From Siphonodentalium dalli (taxonomy: Eukaryota > Mollusca > Scaphopoda > Gadilida > Siphonodentaliidae): a stretch of DNA of 64,000 nucleotides. Below are positions 36,301 to 48,300 of the stretch, piece by piece. The position numbers were made by a program, and so were the translations under genes. Under the pieces are notes generated by a model. It ran no database searches. It saw only the letters and a list, made by a program, of their open reading frames with translations, and had not been told where the DNA came from. The stretch's first letter is position 1. Each line of letters opens with the position of its first letter. The DNA lies in NCBI GenBank assembly GCA_032622095.1, contig CP136062.1, positions 141,006,351 through 141,070,350 on the forward strand, in the 5' to 3' direction.

Positions 36301-39300
36301 TTGTTGACGGATGGACGGACGAGGAGTGATGACTATAGCTCCACCAGAGACTTCGTCTCAGGTGAGCTAAAAAAATGTAATAAAATAAAGTCAAAATAAA
36401 TAAACAATTAAAATATTAAAATTTGAATCCTAAATGTACATGTTCCGTACCTACTGACTCTATTTTTATGACTATTAACCCGTGCCAGACTTATATATAT
36501 TTTTTTGCCTTAGGATTCAGAAATAAAACAGATATTATATCATCTATAGTGCTGTGTGCTACAGCCTAATGGAGAAACCAACCTTAAGTCGCTCATTTCT
36601 TCTCATAATAGCAAATTCCATGTTCTTAGCCCCAGACTGTACGACTTCTAGCAGTGCCTTGAGAGCCAGTTTGATGCATTCTTGCTCATTAGAACCTACT
36701 TCTGTTGTGTAGTGCTTCTCCAGGAATTCTCGCACAGTTTTAGCACTTCTTCCAATAGCATTTGCCTGAAAACCAAAACGAAGCATGTACATGTAAGACC
36801 TTCAATTTTGTGCTACTGTAATTGGCTATAATTTCATTAGTATCAATCTTAGTTTAGCAACTTATGACTTTTTCGATGGGTTCGTAAATTCGTCGGCCTG
36901 CAACCACTAATTGTTATCTACAAACTCACCATAATAACAATCAAGTCTTAGACACAGCAGTGTAGCCACCTCGGTGGGCCATCAAAAATTATAAACACAT
37001 AGTGTTGAAAAGGCTAACATAACCTAGGTGAATATACTTGCTTCTTAAAACAATCAGTGAGTTCAAGGGTTCAAGAGAGAAACCATTATTTCAAGATAAA
37101 TAAAGATAAATTTAAGACGGAAAACATAGATAATATGGACCTCTTTTGAAAGCAATCCCTAATGCAAACCTACATTCCAAATTTCAATCAGCGATAACCC
37201 ATGGCTGAGATATATTTCCAGATGGAGGGATGGAGAGTCAATCCACCACCCCTATTTTTCTTCGAAAGTGTTGGGTATAAAAACAAACAACAAACCTATG
37301 ACAGATTTTCATTCATTCAATTGTGGGCATATAAGACAAAAAGTTCAACAAATAGTCTGCATTCACATTCATTGCTGAATTATGGGAAATTTTTCAGGAA
37401 TTAGTCGGAAATATGGCTGGCTACCGAGAGCTTTCCGATGAATGGCAACAAGCCATATTTCCGACTAAATCCTGAAACATTTCCCATAACTCTGCTTTGG
37501 CCAATCTGTAAATTCATGAGATCTGGCAGCATGATACTGCTGCCAACTGAAAAGCACGACTAACAATTTAGGCTACCATCGCACAAAACTAATATCAATA
37601 TACTGTTAACCCTTTCATGATGGGAGCTGTGCTAATGCAGCATTAAAGTTCCTGTGCCAGTGCATTCTCTTATATATGCGAATCTTCCACAGGGAGCCTC
37701 ACATAAGAAAATTCACTGGCTTACAAGGTCATGGTAAATATAGTTAGGCCAATGGATTCTCTTATATATGTGAGGCTCCCTATGGGAGACTCGCATATAT
37801 AAAAGAATGTACTGGCACAGGGTTTTCGCAAAATTTCAGGAAGCTCCAGTCATGGAAGGATTAAGAGATAAATTACCTTCCATTCATGATAGGTTCCAGA
37901 TGGATCTGTTTGGTACAGTTTAGGCGTTCCATCCATATCAAACCCGATGATCAATGCCGAGAGACCAAAAGGTCGCCTGCCATTGCTCTGTGTGTATTTC
38001 TGTAATATAATATATATAATTATATACGGCTTATAATCACTCCGCACTCAAATCTGTAAATTTTGGGCATCATTAGCACAACTTAAAGTCAAGTTTGAGC
38101 TATTGGATCTTCGTGGTGACATCTAGATGAGAGCCATTTATTTTTCCCAAAAATTATTTTAAAAACATGGCCTTCAGCAGTAATCTTAGATTCAAATTTG
38201 AAGAATTCGTCGGCACATCCTGTAGGCTACATTCATTGGAGTATTGTTTGGAAAATTTACAGGCATGTTTAGGATCACCTCTAGATGGGAGCTATCGAAT
38301 TTGAAAATTTTCCGATGAAAAATATATAATACTATGTAAAGTTGTAAACACATATACGGAACATATATATTCTTCAACAACATATTTTTAAGTTTCTCCT
38401 TAAGAACACATCCACTCCTATGGAAATACTGTTAATTCTTAAAAATATCGAATGGCAGATTAAAATGTCATTCCACATACTCGCTAAATCCTTCCCCCAC
38501 CTTATTAGATGTGTAATACATATAAGTGACTATTCTGCTACATTAACTCATTCAGTGTCTTGAGGATTTTCTAATAGCCTACCTGCCGTACCTGGGCATA
38601 TTGTCACTTATCGTTGGTATTGGGATTAGGTATTCCACTCAATTTCTTTGACGTGTTTTACTAAGAGTGAAACCCTTTTTATAGTGATAACATTAACATG
38701 ATTATGAATCTTGATATTAGGAGTTGAGAATGGCGTGTCAGTGGGTTGCCATGGTAACAACATCGATGAATGACACCACATCTTAATTTGGTCATTCTTG
38801 TCCTAATGACCACAATGAAAGGTATTAAATTTTGTCTTTTCTTTTGGATCAGATATATGATCAGGGAATATTCAAAAGTATTAAAGGCATGTGGTTTGTG
38901 TTTCTATATTTAGAACTCATTCTGGAAAATACTGATTTCATGAAGTCATAAACTTAGATATGAAATAATGAATACAACTGCTTGCTCCATGTGGTGAATG
39001 TTCATATATAATTGAGTCCCATAAGCATCCACACAAATAATTACTTATATGGTTATTCTATGTTCAGCTAATACATAATGATACAAACAGGTCATGGGAA
39101 ATAAAAACGTGTGAATACACTAAGTACAGTTGTGATCAAAACACACCCAGTTTATTTATGACAATTGACATGAATTTGTGGTAAAATTATGACAGAAAAT
39201 AGATCCAAGACAGAATCTGTGTATGCGCAGATATATAGAACCAATGATGGTAATTAAACAGACAAGTCACTCAAAATGTTATTTGTAATCTGCAGTGTTC

Positions 39301-42300
39301 TACTCATGTCCACAAAGATTGAAATTGCAAGTTTTTCGCACAGTACAGCATGTTTTAAACAAGGTGTTCTGAGTGAAAATATATCTTGTTGCCGGTACAT
39401 TGATGACATCTTTCAGCGTCGAGATCTTGTCTCCAGCACAGAATGAAACTTTCCAGTAGGGTGATCAAATAGAAATGGAGAATAATTTTGCTCAAAGTAA
39501 TTATTTTTACGAATAGTAATTGGATTAATGACAACACACACAGTCATTCTTATATATTAATTAAATGCAATGACTCTCGATGGTGAAATCATTTGTGTTA
39601 GTTTATATGTTGCAGAAAAGTATATTTCTAAAGCAGCATATAATGCAAATATGCAATTAGATTATCTATAAAAATAAGATTAGGATCTGTCTGTCCGTCT
39701 CTCTGTCTGTCCAAATTTTTCTCCCAGATTGCTGGTCTGATTTCAACCAAATTAGGTGTGGTGACTCAGGGTACCCTGGCGAAGGTTATAACGGCGTTAG
39801 TTTTTCAAAAATTTTTAATTAAATAAATAACAAAAACAACAAATAAGCTCATTATGGGCCTATTTCAGCACCAGATGTACGCTCTTTATAGATGTGTTTT
39901 CACTGTGGCCTGCACCATCCAACAGAATAACAGGTATAAGGGGGGCACAGGTCCCTCAGACACTGAATAAAGGCTCCCAAATGGAGCCTGTTTCAGCTAG
40001 TATCAAATAAATTGTGAGACTTGCCTATGTTTACTAGTCATTTCTATAAACTTCCCTATCAAGGTGTGGTTTAGTACAATCACAACACCTCGACTATTCA
40101 CAATAATTATTGTTGTCTATAAACTGAATTTCACACCCAGTACCTTTAAATTGTACTGGAGCTACAACTAGTACACTAGAGCATGAGGATCAGCTAATCA
40201 TCTTCTTAAATGTAGTCACTACTTCATGTTCTATGTATATATATATAAATTACTGTGTTTGTTGTTTTTAGTTCACACATTCACACAAAATACATGATAT
40301 GAGAGAACTCATGTATTTTGTGCACTGATGAAGTGATGATAAAAATACATTTTTTTTTTAAACGATAAATACGATGTTAGGTGCAAGGCATTTGGGGACG
40401 TGGCATTCCCTGAGAAACAAACCATTTTTGATATGGCCTTATATAGAGTGGTCACTAGAAGATCGAAAAATACACAATGCCAAATCAAATTGTCAGTCTT
40501 CCGATCTGATCCATAGACAATTTGTATTTGGCCATGGTTAATTAGTTTTATGTTTAGCGCCATATTACCTTTTTTGGCAGAAAATAGTAATGCAGTTGAC
40601 TAATTGTTGGCACAATGCACTGTTCCATTGTCCCCAAGTGTCCTCTTTGAAAATCAGATAGGAACATTTACTATTAGTTTGAAAATAATCTTCAAGCAGT
40701 CCATGTCACACCATGTTACCATCCATCCACCACAATAACTTATAATATTTTAGTACAAACCTGTTTCAACTGTGCAATGAATCTGGTAATGTATTCTAGT
40801 GTGACAGGATCTTCAACTGTGAGTTTGTGACTCTGACATTCTATCCGAGCTCGGTTTATGAGAATTCTTGCATCAGCCGTTAGACCTACAATAAAATGTT
40901 AATGAACATACATTTGACTTCAAATTATCAGTCAAGACAACAGAAATTTAGCGAGAATTTCATCCGGCTATTAAACATCGCTACCTTCAGACCTGTTGGT
41001 GCAATGAAGGTAGCATATGGGCAATGTGTAAACCCTGAAGCCATGACAAATGGTTTTCGTGGCTGGCTCAACCAATTTCGTGGCTGGTTAGCTAGCTAAG
41101 CCGCCTCAGTCGCGACGTTCGTGGCTGACGAAATATGGCGGCTCAGTCGACTGAGACATTATCAATCAGCGTATTTTCGTTTACGAAATTTTCCTAATCC
41201 CTGGTTATAGACCCCGTTTGTTTTATCGTTTGTGGTGAACCAGTAGAATCCCAGACCACATGTGCTCTATTTGGTGTTGGGCTTTTCCAATATGGCAAAC
41301 ATACACGAAGGACTATCATGGATGTACTATGTAGTTTCCATCTAATCGGTATAAGTTACATTGGAAGTTTTGTCGACTTCAGACTGCTATCACTGGCATC
41401 TGGCGATATATGCATGCATCATTGAATGATGAATCCGATAGTAGGCCCTAATGATATAATATTTCAAACTAATTTCTATTCTCTTCAACAGGTTATGTGC
41501 ATATATTGACAAATTCCAGGTATGTCTGAGACTGAGTCGTGTCGAAATAAACAATTTATACTTTAACCCTTTCAATACTGAACGGATTCTCCCATTCAGT
41601 TATATGAAAGCATTCATTGGAATAGTCTATTCCATATTGAGAGGCCCGGGTGTTCTGATAATATAACAACGGTAAACCATGCCGAGTCCTTGCGAATATA
41701 TATACATGTACCAATATGGGCAATGTGGTTTAGTTCTTTGCGATTCACAGTGAAGTTGTGCTTGACATATAAGCCCATGCCTGCGGCTCAGCCATTTGAC
41801 AATTTCGGCGGCGGAGATTTTTTTTTATGTGGCTGGCGTAGAGATAATATGGCTGGCGGCGGCTTGTGGCCAATATGGCTGGCGGAGGCGTGTGATGGCA
41901 GCTTCGGGCTCTAGCAATGTGCAAGAAGGCTAAATATTAAATGACACGGCTCATTCGAGCATTCAAATTACATAATTTGGAAGGAGGTATTAGATAGGTT
42001 GAAAAATACCCAAAATATTGATATACCAGCTTCATATGCTCTTAAAAATACTTACCATGGTCACAGCCATTTTCCAACTGTTTTCAAATTTTTGGCACAG
42101 AAGAGATACAAATGCTATATATCAGGAATAGACTAACACGGAACACTCTTTTCTGTTCCATGCCATGCACATGGCTGTTGTTTGTTTCAATTTTGGGACC
42201 CAAACACTGTGTTCAAAGTTGTATTTTTTATGACTTCAATGCATCTTTCTGGGACATATAATAAAGAAACAAAGAAAGGTAATTCAAGTAATCATTGATC

Positions 42301-45300
42301 TAAAATTCAAAAGCGAATATCATTAGGTATATCATGGAGCACAAAACGCCATGTGGCTTAATATGTGGCAATTGGAGGAGACCTGAAATGAAATGGAATT
42401 TCGCAGTAAAAACAGATTTTTAAACAGAGCTTCAGTCTCCAAATCTGCCGGCCAGTAGGCCGCACATATATTTTCAATTGTAAACCTTATTTGTGAATGT
42501 TTCCTCAAAATAAGCCTACACAAGGCATGTGTGCTATCGTGACTGAATTATGTCAAGCAACGAGCCTTACTTGAAGTGATGTGAAACGTAAATTGAACCT
42601 CACAATTGAGTTCCCTGCGTTATTCTGTGGGAAGAGTGAATAAAATAACCCCGATACGCGAAATCCCCCAACCAGAAGTCATTTTGTACACATTATACGG
42701 CCACTTAACTAACTGTTTACATAGCATCAAGCGTCCCGAATCATTTCACCATAAACGTGAAATAAATAAACCAATGAGTTGTCTTGTGCAGTTGCGGAAA
42801 CACCCGAGCACTTCCGACTTGGTCGGGATTTAATCGGCTTTCGTTCTCAGAAAATGGCTTCCAGGGAGGGCGGCCGTTCACTGGAATAGTGTCACATAAG
42901 AATATTAAAACAAAAAATTGACATCGCAATTGGTAGTTAATTCGACATGGGATGGATAGAAAAGGAATTATTGTCTGAAATCACATGAACACATCACTCA
43001 AACATACTGATAAATTTGATTCGTCAAGAATTGTGTTGTCAGTGAAGGAGCCAAAAAGTTCAGCTTTCTCATTTTCGAGTCTATATAGGCCCACCATATG
43101 AGGGAACTTGGGTGGTAAGCACCCAGTAACTCTTAATTCCCTTTGAATGGTATAGATCTGTGCAGGACATGTCCCTTTAATAAAATATACTAGATCCTCG
43201 GGATGAAGACACCAATTCTTGGGACAGGCACATATGTTTTCTTCAATTTTCGAGTTTGTATAGACCCAAATAAATATAATATAAGATGGACTCAATCATT
43301 GACAGTCGGAGGGAAGTAAGGAAGTGTTGGGTATTTGCACTAAGCGAAAATAATTTACGCTTAGGCCTAAAAAAAAAATACATTTGTTTCCGCTAACGAG
43401 CTGAAAAAAATTAGGGTAGGTAGGTAGGCTTAACTTTTTTTTTTTTCAGTATCTTTAAAAATAACTGTATAATACTTGTCAATAACCCAAACTATGCACT
43501 TCTTAGCCCCCAATCAGGTTAACCCAAATGACAGAGGAACTAGAAACTCCAATTCAATCTTGCATATGCTTCAATATTTACATATATACTAGTCTATATA
43601 ATAATATAGTCTTTGATAATCCTAATATTTCCCATATGGTCTGGCGACAACTGGAGTCAGTCCAGCACCACTGCACTGTCACATATTGGAGTGACCGTCT
43701 TGTACCGATATCTCAATGATGGCTTCACAACCCCGCATTCAGTGAAGGATCTAGGTATTTTTTGTGGACACCTGTTTTTAGGCAATGATATGCCAAAGGC
43801 ATAACCTGAAGGCCTGAGTGGTGGAAGGTTTGGGAAGGGTGACCACCTAATGATGGTGGGGGTTTGCCCCCTGGAAAATTTTTGAAAATCCATTGCATTT
43901 AGAGCTAATCTAGGGCATTTTGAGTCAGAATTTTGAATTTTACTGAGAGGTCAATTTGATAAAGTTTCTCAAGCATAACTTGGGAAATTTTTATATATGT
44001 ATGGATTGGAAATGCTTATAAGTTATTATCAGGTATCTTTTGGTTCCATGGATTATGCTTATCCTGCTTGAAATGAGACTTGTCATTATCACTCTAATTC
44101 ATATAATAGGCTATTTTATCAAATTCAAGTGAGACACATACCGGTACATAATATACTACATGTAGTACAGAAACAATGTCTATTAAGTTATTAATTATTA
44201 TTTATAGTACTACTCTCTATGTTAATTTTTCATTTGGTATTATGAGATCCCACCTGATAACCAGGTTGAATCGATCAAATTGTTAATGGTCCTATACTGT
44301 ATTTGATTGAAATACTGAAGTCTGAAGGCTGAGTCATAACAAACCTGAACTGAAACTATTTGAAGTTTTCACAGATGAAAGCTAGATAAAGCCAAACATA
44401 CTTTACAGTATGATTCCAACTGTTAAACTGAAATCTTTTTGTAAACTTAAATTTCTTATGACAATATATATAAATGTTTTGCATCTTGTTATGATATGAA
44501 TTGGGACCTAAATTAAAAAAAAAAAAAATTTAAATAAAAAAAAAACATGTTTGTTGTTTTGTTTTTTTGGGTCCAATTTTTTTTTTTTTTGCAATGGCAA
44601 TAATATGTTTAGGATCGGGGGTTTAAAATAAGGTCGGTCGAGTTAGCGGAAACAAACGTCTTCTTTTTTTAGGCCTTAAGCGCAAATATATTATTAGACA
44701 CATATTTATTTGCGCTTAAGCGAAATTGATTTATGCTTAAGCGCAAATATTTGCATGCAAATAAACAATAGATGTGAAAAGGGCCTCCCATGCTATTTGC
44801 TCTAAACTCAAATTTACTCAGGCCATAAGACACAGCCCTTTTAATTCAGATTGTTTGGCTTCGGCAATCTGCTACGACAACCCTTTATCGTGGCCCAGCT
44901 TGCTTCAGCAAATGGCTTCGGCATTGCCGATTGCCGTAGCCAATTATGAGGGCTGAAGACATCACTCAAACATAGGTGAGGACTCCACCCAGGTCCCATA
45001 CTGAGATGGAATCAATTATTCAGACTGAGGAAATCAGTTGGAATTAGGTATTTACTTAAGCATAATTCATTTTAATTAAGTGTACGCCATAGTAGTGTTG
45101 TGTCTTGGATATGGGACTGCGTTTGTTAACACGACCAATGACTGTCCCCAATATCAACAACCCGTTTTCTAATCGGACTCTGACGTCTCTCACGGCCACG
45201 GATAGTTGCGTGTCACACTTCCGATTTGTTTCACATTAAAGTCTGTTATTCAGTTATCTTGTTGTCTCAATCTTGTAGTTGTATCATATCTGGCGTGGTA

Positions 45301-48300
45301 GCAGCGTCAACGAACCGACACCTGCGCCGCGGCTAACGCTACAATCACATCTCGACTACACGGGGGATTGGTGATGACAGGCATTTCCCGCCAAAGATGA
45401 CCTTCGTAAAAGCTCGTCGCATGGATTCAGACGCCGCTTGAAATTCATCAAACTGTCCACTCAACTGCACGTGGCAGTGGGGGGAGTCAGTTTGCACTGT
45501 AGTTCAGGCTGGACTCACTGACAGCGAAGGTGTTTGTTAAAAAGACAGTGTTCTAAATACTTTACTTGACTTATCGGAATGCGACGTACGTTATATTGAT
45601 AACTGGTCCGCATTCCGCACATTATATGTTAATCTATTGTTTTAAAATACTGTAAACAGAGCAAATGACGTCTTTAAATAGTGATTTGATTCCACCTAAG
45701 CACCACGTAATCGTATTGTCGCTGAAACCCGCTTTAGTGATTCAACTTTAGTGCAATGTAAGCACCATTGAAGACCGCAAGTGAACGTTTACATTCGTTG
45801 TTTGTAATGTGTATGGACAACGGATATAATTATGGGTTTCAACATGACGATAATTTCACAGGTGTGAGCTGCACGTCGCAAATCACTAAGTGACCATCAC
45901 CTAACTTTCCATGTGGACATGGCAGATTGTTTGTTTCAAGTCATTGCCCAACGAAATGGTGTAGCATTCGATTCCAGAATGTCGCGAGAGCGAACACTCA
46001 TTCTTTTAATGCCAGAGTTGCTGCTGTTTTCACTAACATTGATTTGTATTTGCATATCAAGACTGACATTTCTTGTGATAGGTGATTTCACCTATGTACT
46101 TAAGGTTATCGTGTAACTGCTACACAGGCATGGTCTGCAGAAATCCGACAGGAGAGAAAAAAGTGGTTGCGCCATAGTAGTGTTGTGTCTTGGATATGGG
46201 ACTGCGTTTGTTAACACGACCACTGACTGTCCCCAATATCAACAACCCGTTTTCTAATCGGACTCTGACTTCTCTCATGGCCACAGATAGTTGCGTGTCA
46301 CACTTCCGATTTGTTTCACATTAAAGTCTGTTATTCAGTTATCTTGTTGTCTCAATCTTGTAGTTGTATCTTATCTGGCGGTACATGTAAATGAAATCCG
46401 CTTAAGGGTAAATGAATTACGCTTAACGGTAATTCATATACACCCCCATTGAACTCCCCTCAACCTGAAATGGATGCAACCACATTACTAATGCCAGTAA
46501 CCTACATCAGATTATACCAATATACCTGAGGTAAGATAGCTGATGAACTAAATTACACTTAAGTGTAATTGAATTACGCGTAATATAATTCCAATGTATA
46601 AGCTTATGTGTAAGTGAATTATGCTTAAGCGTAAATGATTACGCTTTAGTTAAGTGTAAATGATTTACGCTTAAGCGTAAATGATTTACGCTTAAGCGCA
46701 ATTAGCTAATATAAAATGTGAAAATGGCCTCCCATATGTCAATGCCATTCAAAATGTCACAAGTGTTTTATTATCCGTCGAAACAGACTTGTGTAACATT
46801 GCAATGTGACTGTGCATGGAGATGCGGTGCACCACCTTATAGATGAAATATAACTATAATAGTTGAATCCAGCTGTACCAGACTTGTTCATGAAAAAAAC
46901 TGTCGATCAATATTTTTTTTAGTTTTTTTTTAAAGAAAACATTGCTGACCATGTACACACATATAAGTTTTATTTGAATGCTGGGGAGCTACATACGATT
47001 ACAAGATATGTCCCCAAAAGAATAGTCAATTATGAAACATTATCTCCATATGATCCTGACTTCCTGAAACGCCTTATCTATAGGCTATAGCGCGCATATC
47101 CTACAGGTCTGGGTGAACCACCGATCGATCTATAATAGCCCAATCAGGCTAAAATAGACCGATCGGTCTTTCACAGCCAGCATGAATCTGGGATAAAGGG
47201 AGTACTTTAAATTGTTCTTTCAAGTTTCAACCAATTTTTTTGAAAAAAAATTATTCTCATTTATTTTGAAACTAATGAAAGATAAGGTATAATTTTTTAC
47301 TTGTAATATTCATTATAAATTTGTACAAATCTTCAAGCAAACAAACTTTCAATATTCAAGAAATTTCTTACTACAGTGACCACTGTGCCAGGAAGACCAA
47401 TCGATCTTGTTCAGCACGATTGGGCTATTATAATTTATAGATCGATCGGTGGTTCACTCTATTCATTTCAAATATTGCTTATAATTTCCATTTACAGAAG
47501 TCAATAATGCCAATGCAGATAACTTCACCTTGAATTCGGCCAAATATGTTGACGTTAGATTAGAAGGGCAGAATTCCTAGATTTGTTTATTTTCAATCAA
47601 TAACTGACGGAGAAGCATGGCGAACCTGGATAATTTCGGAGGTGTGCCAATCGTCTTTTGCATACTGTGAATACTCAATTCTCTCCTAAATTTGCAAATA
47701 ATCCATATAATATATACACAGTGTGAACACTTTGTTAGTTGCAAATTAATTGTCGATATTTCACTTAGAAACTTATGAGAGTGAATGCAAAAAACTAAGA
47801 CATTATCTTGTTTTTTTTTGTTTTTTTTAATCTACTTTCGGTTATCGACATGCCGGTTATTGTTATTGGCTGTTCTGTCAGCCGTGCGTGCCAGCCGATC
47901 GTCGTTTTTCGGGCGGTTCCGATTTCTCCCAAATATCATTCCACGACACTCTGCGCGCTGATTCGCGCCGAAAATGTGTTTGTATCTGAGAAGATTTCTT
48001 ACTCTGATCGCAGTTTTCAACAATTTAATACGGGGCGAGTACAGCACCAATAATATGCCACCTTGGGGTTTTCTTTCTAGTTTTTTATGACCTTTATTAT
48101 GGTATATCGGACACAGTTCTGTCTGACATCAAATATATACCCACCGGGAGTGAAGCTAATGACTTTAAGATACTTCAGCTGTGCCTTGAAAGTGACAATG
48201 AGTTTATTAATTAAAAAAAAAAAAGAGTCATTTCTGTGCTTAAATTACTGGTAGGGGAAATTAGAATGTTATAGTATATACGGTGTCAATATATATTAGG

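Larger units (their letters stand above)
45086..46380. mobile_element. Non-coding LTR retrotransposon (TRIM-like, 1295 bp)
   Basis: Two 210-bp direct repeats (45086-45295, 46171-46380) differ at five positions. GTAC flanks the whole (45082-45085, 46381-46384). Directly after the left repeat TGGTAGCAGCG matches a primer-binding site for initiator Met tRNA, and a purine-rich tract (46151-46164) precedes the right repeat. The 875-bp interior has no gag or pol; the longest frame (45913-46116, 67 codons) is hydrophobic and unrecognised. Unusually, the repeats begin GCC and end GCG rather than TG...CA. From primer site and tract, the element reads on the + strand. It must have been mobilised in trans. 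Confidence 0.8.

Noticed and set aside
42840-42890. Possible first exon starting ATGGCTTCCAGGGAGG
   Set aside because: The frame stops after about 11 codons and no donor fits; no neighbouring exon was found.
26602-48168. A single 21-kb transposon bounded by the long inverted pair
   Set aside because: The right arm lies inside PSMA7 intron 2 and the interval contains four PSMA7 coding exons, so two separate copies of a repeat are more likely.
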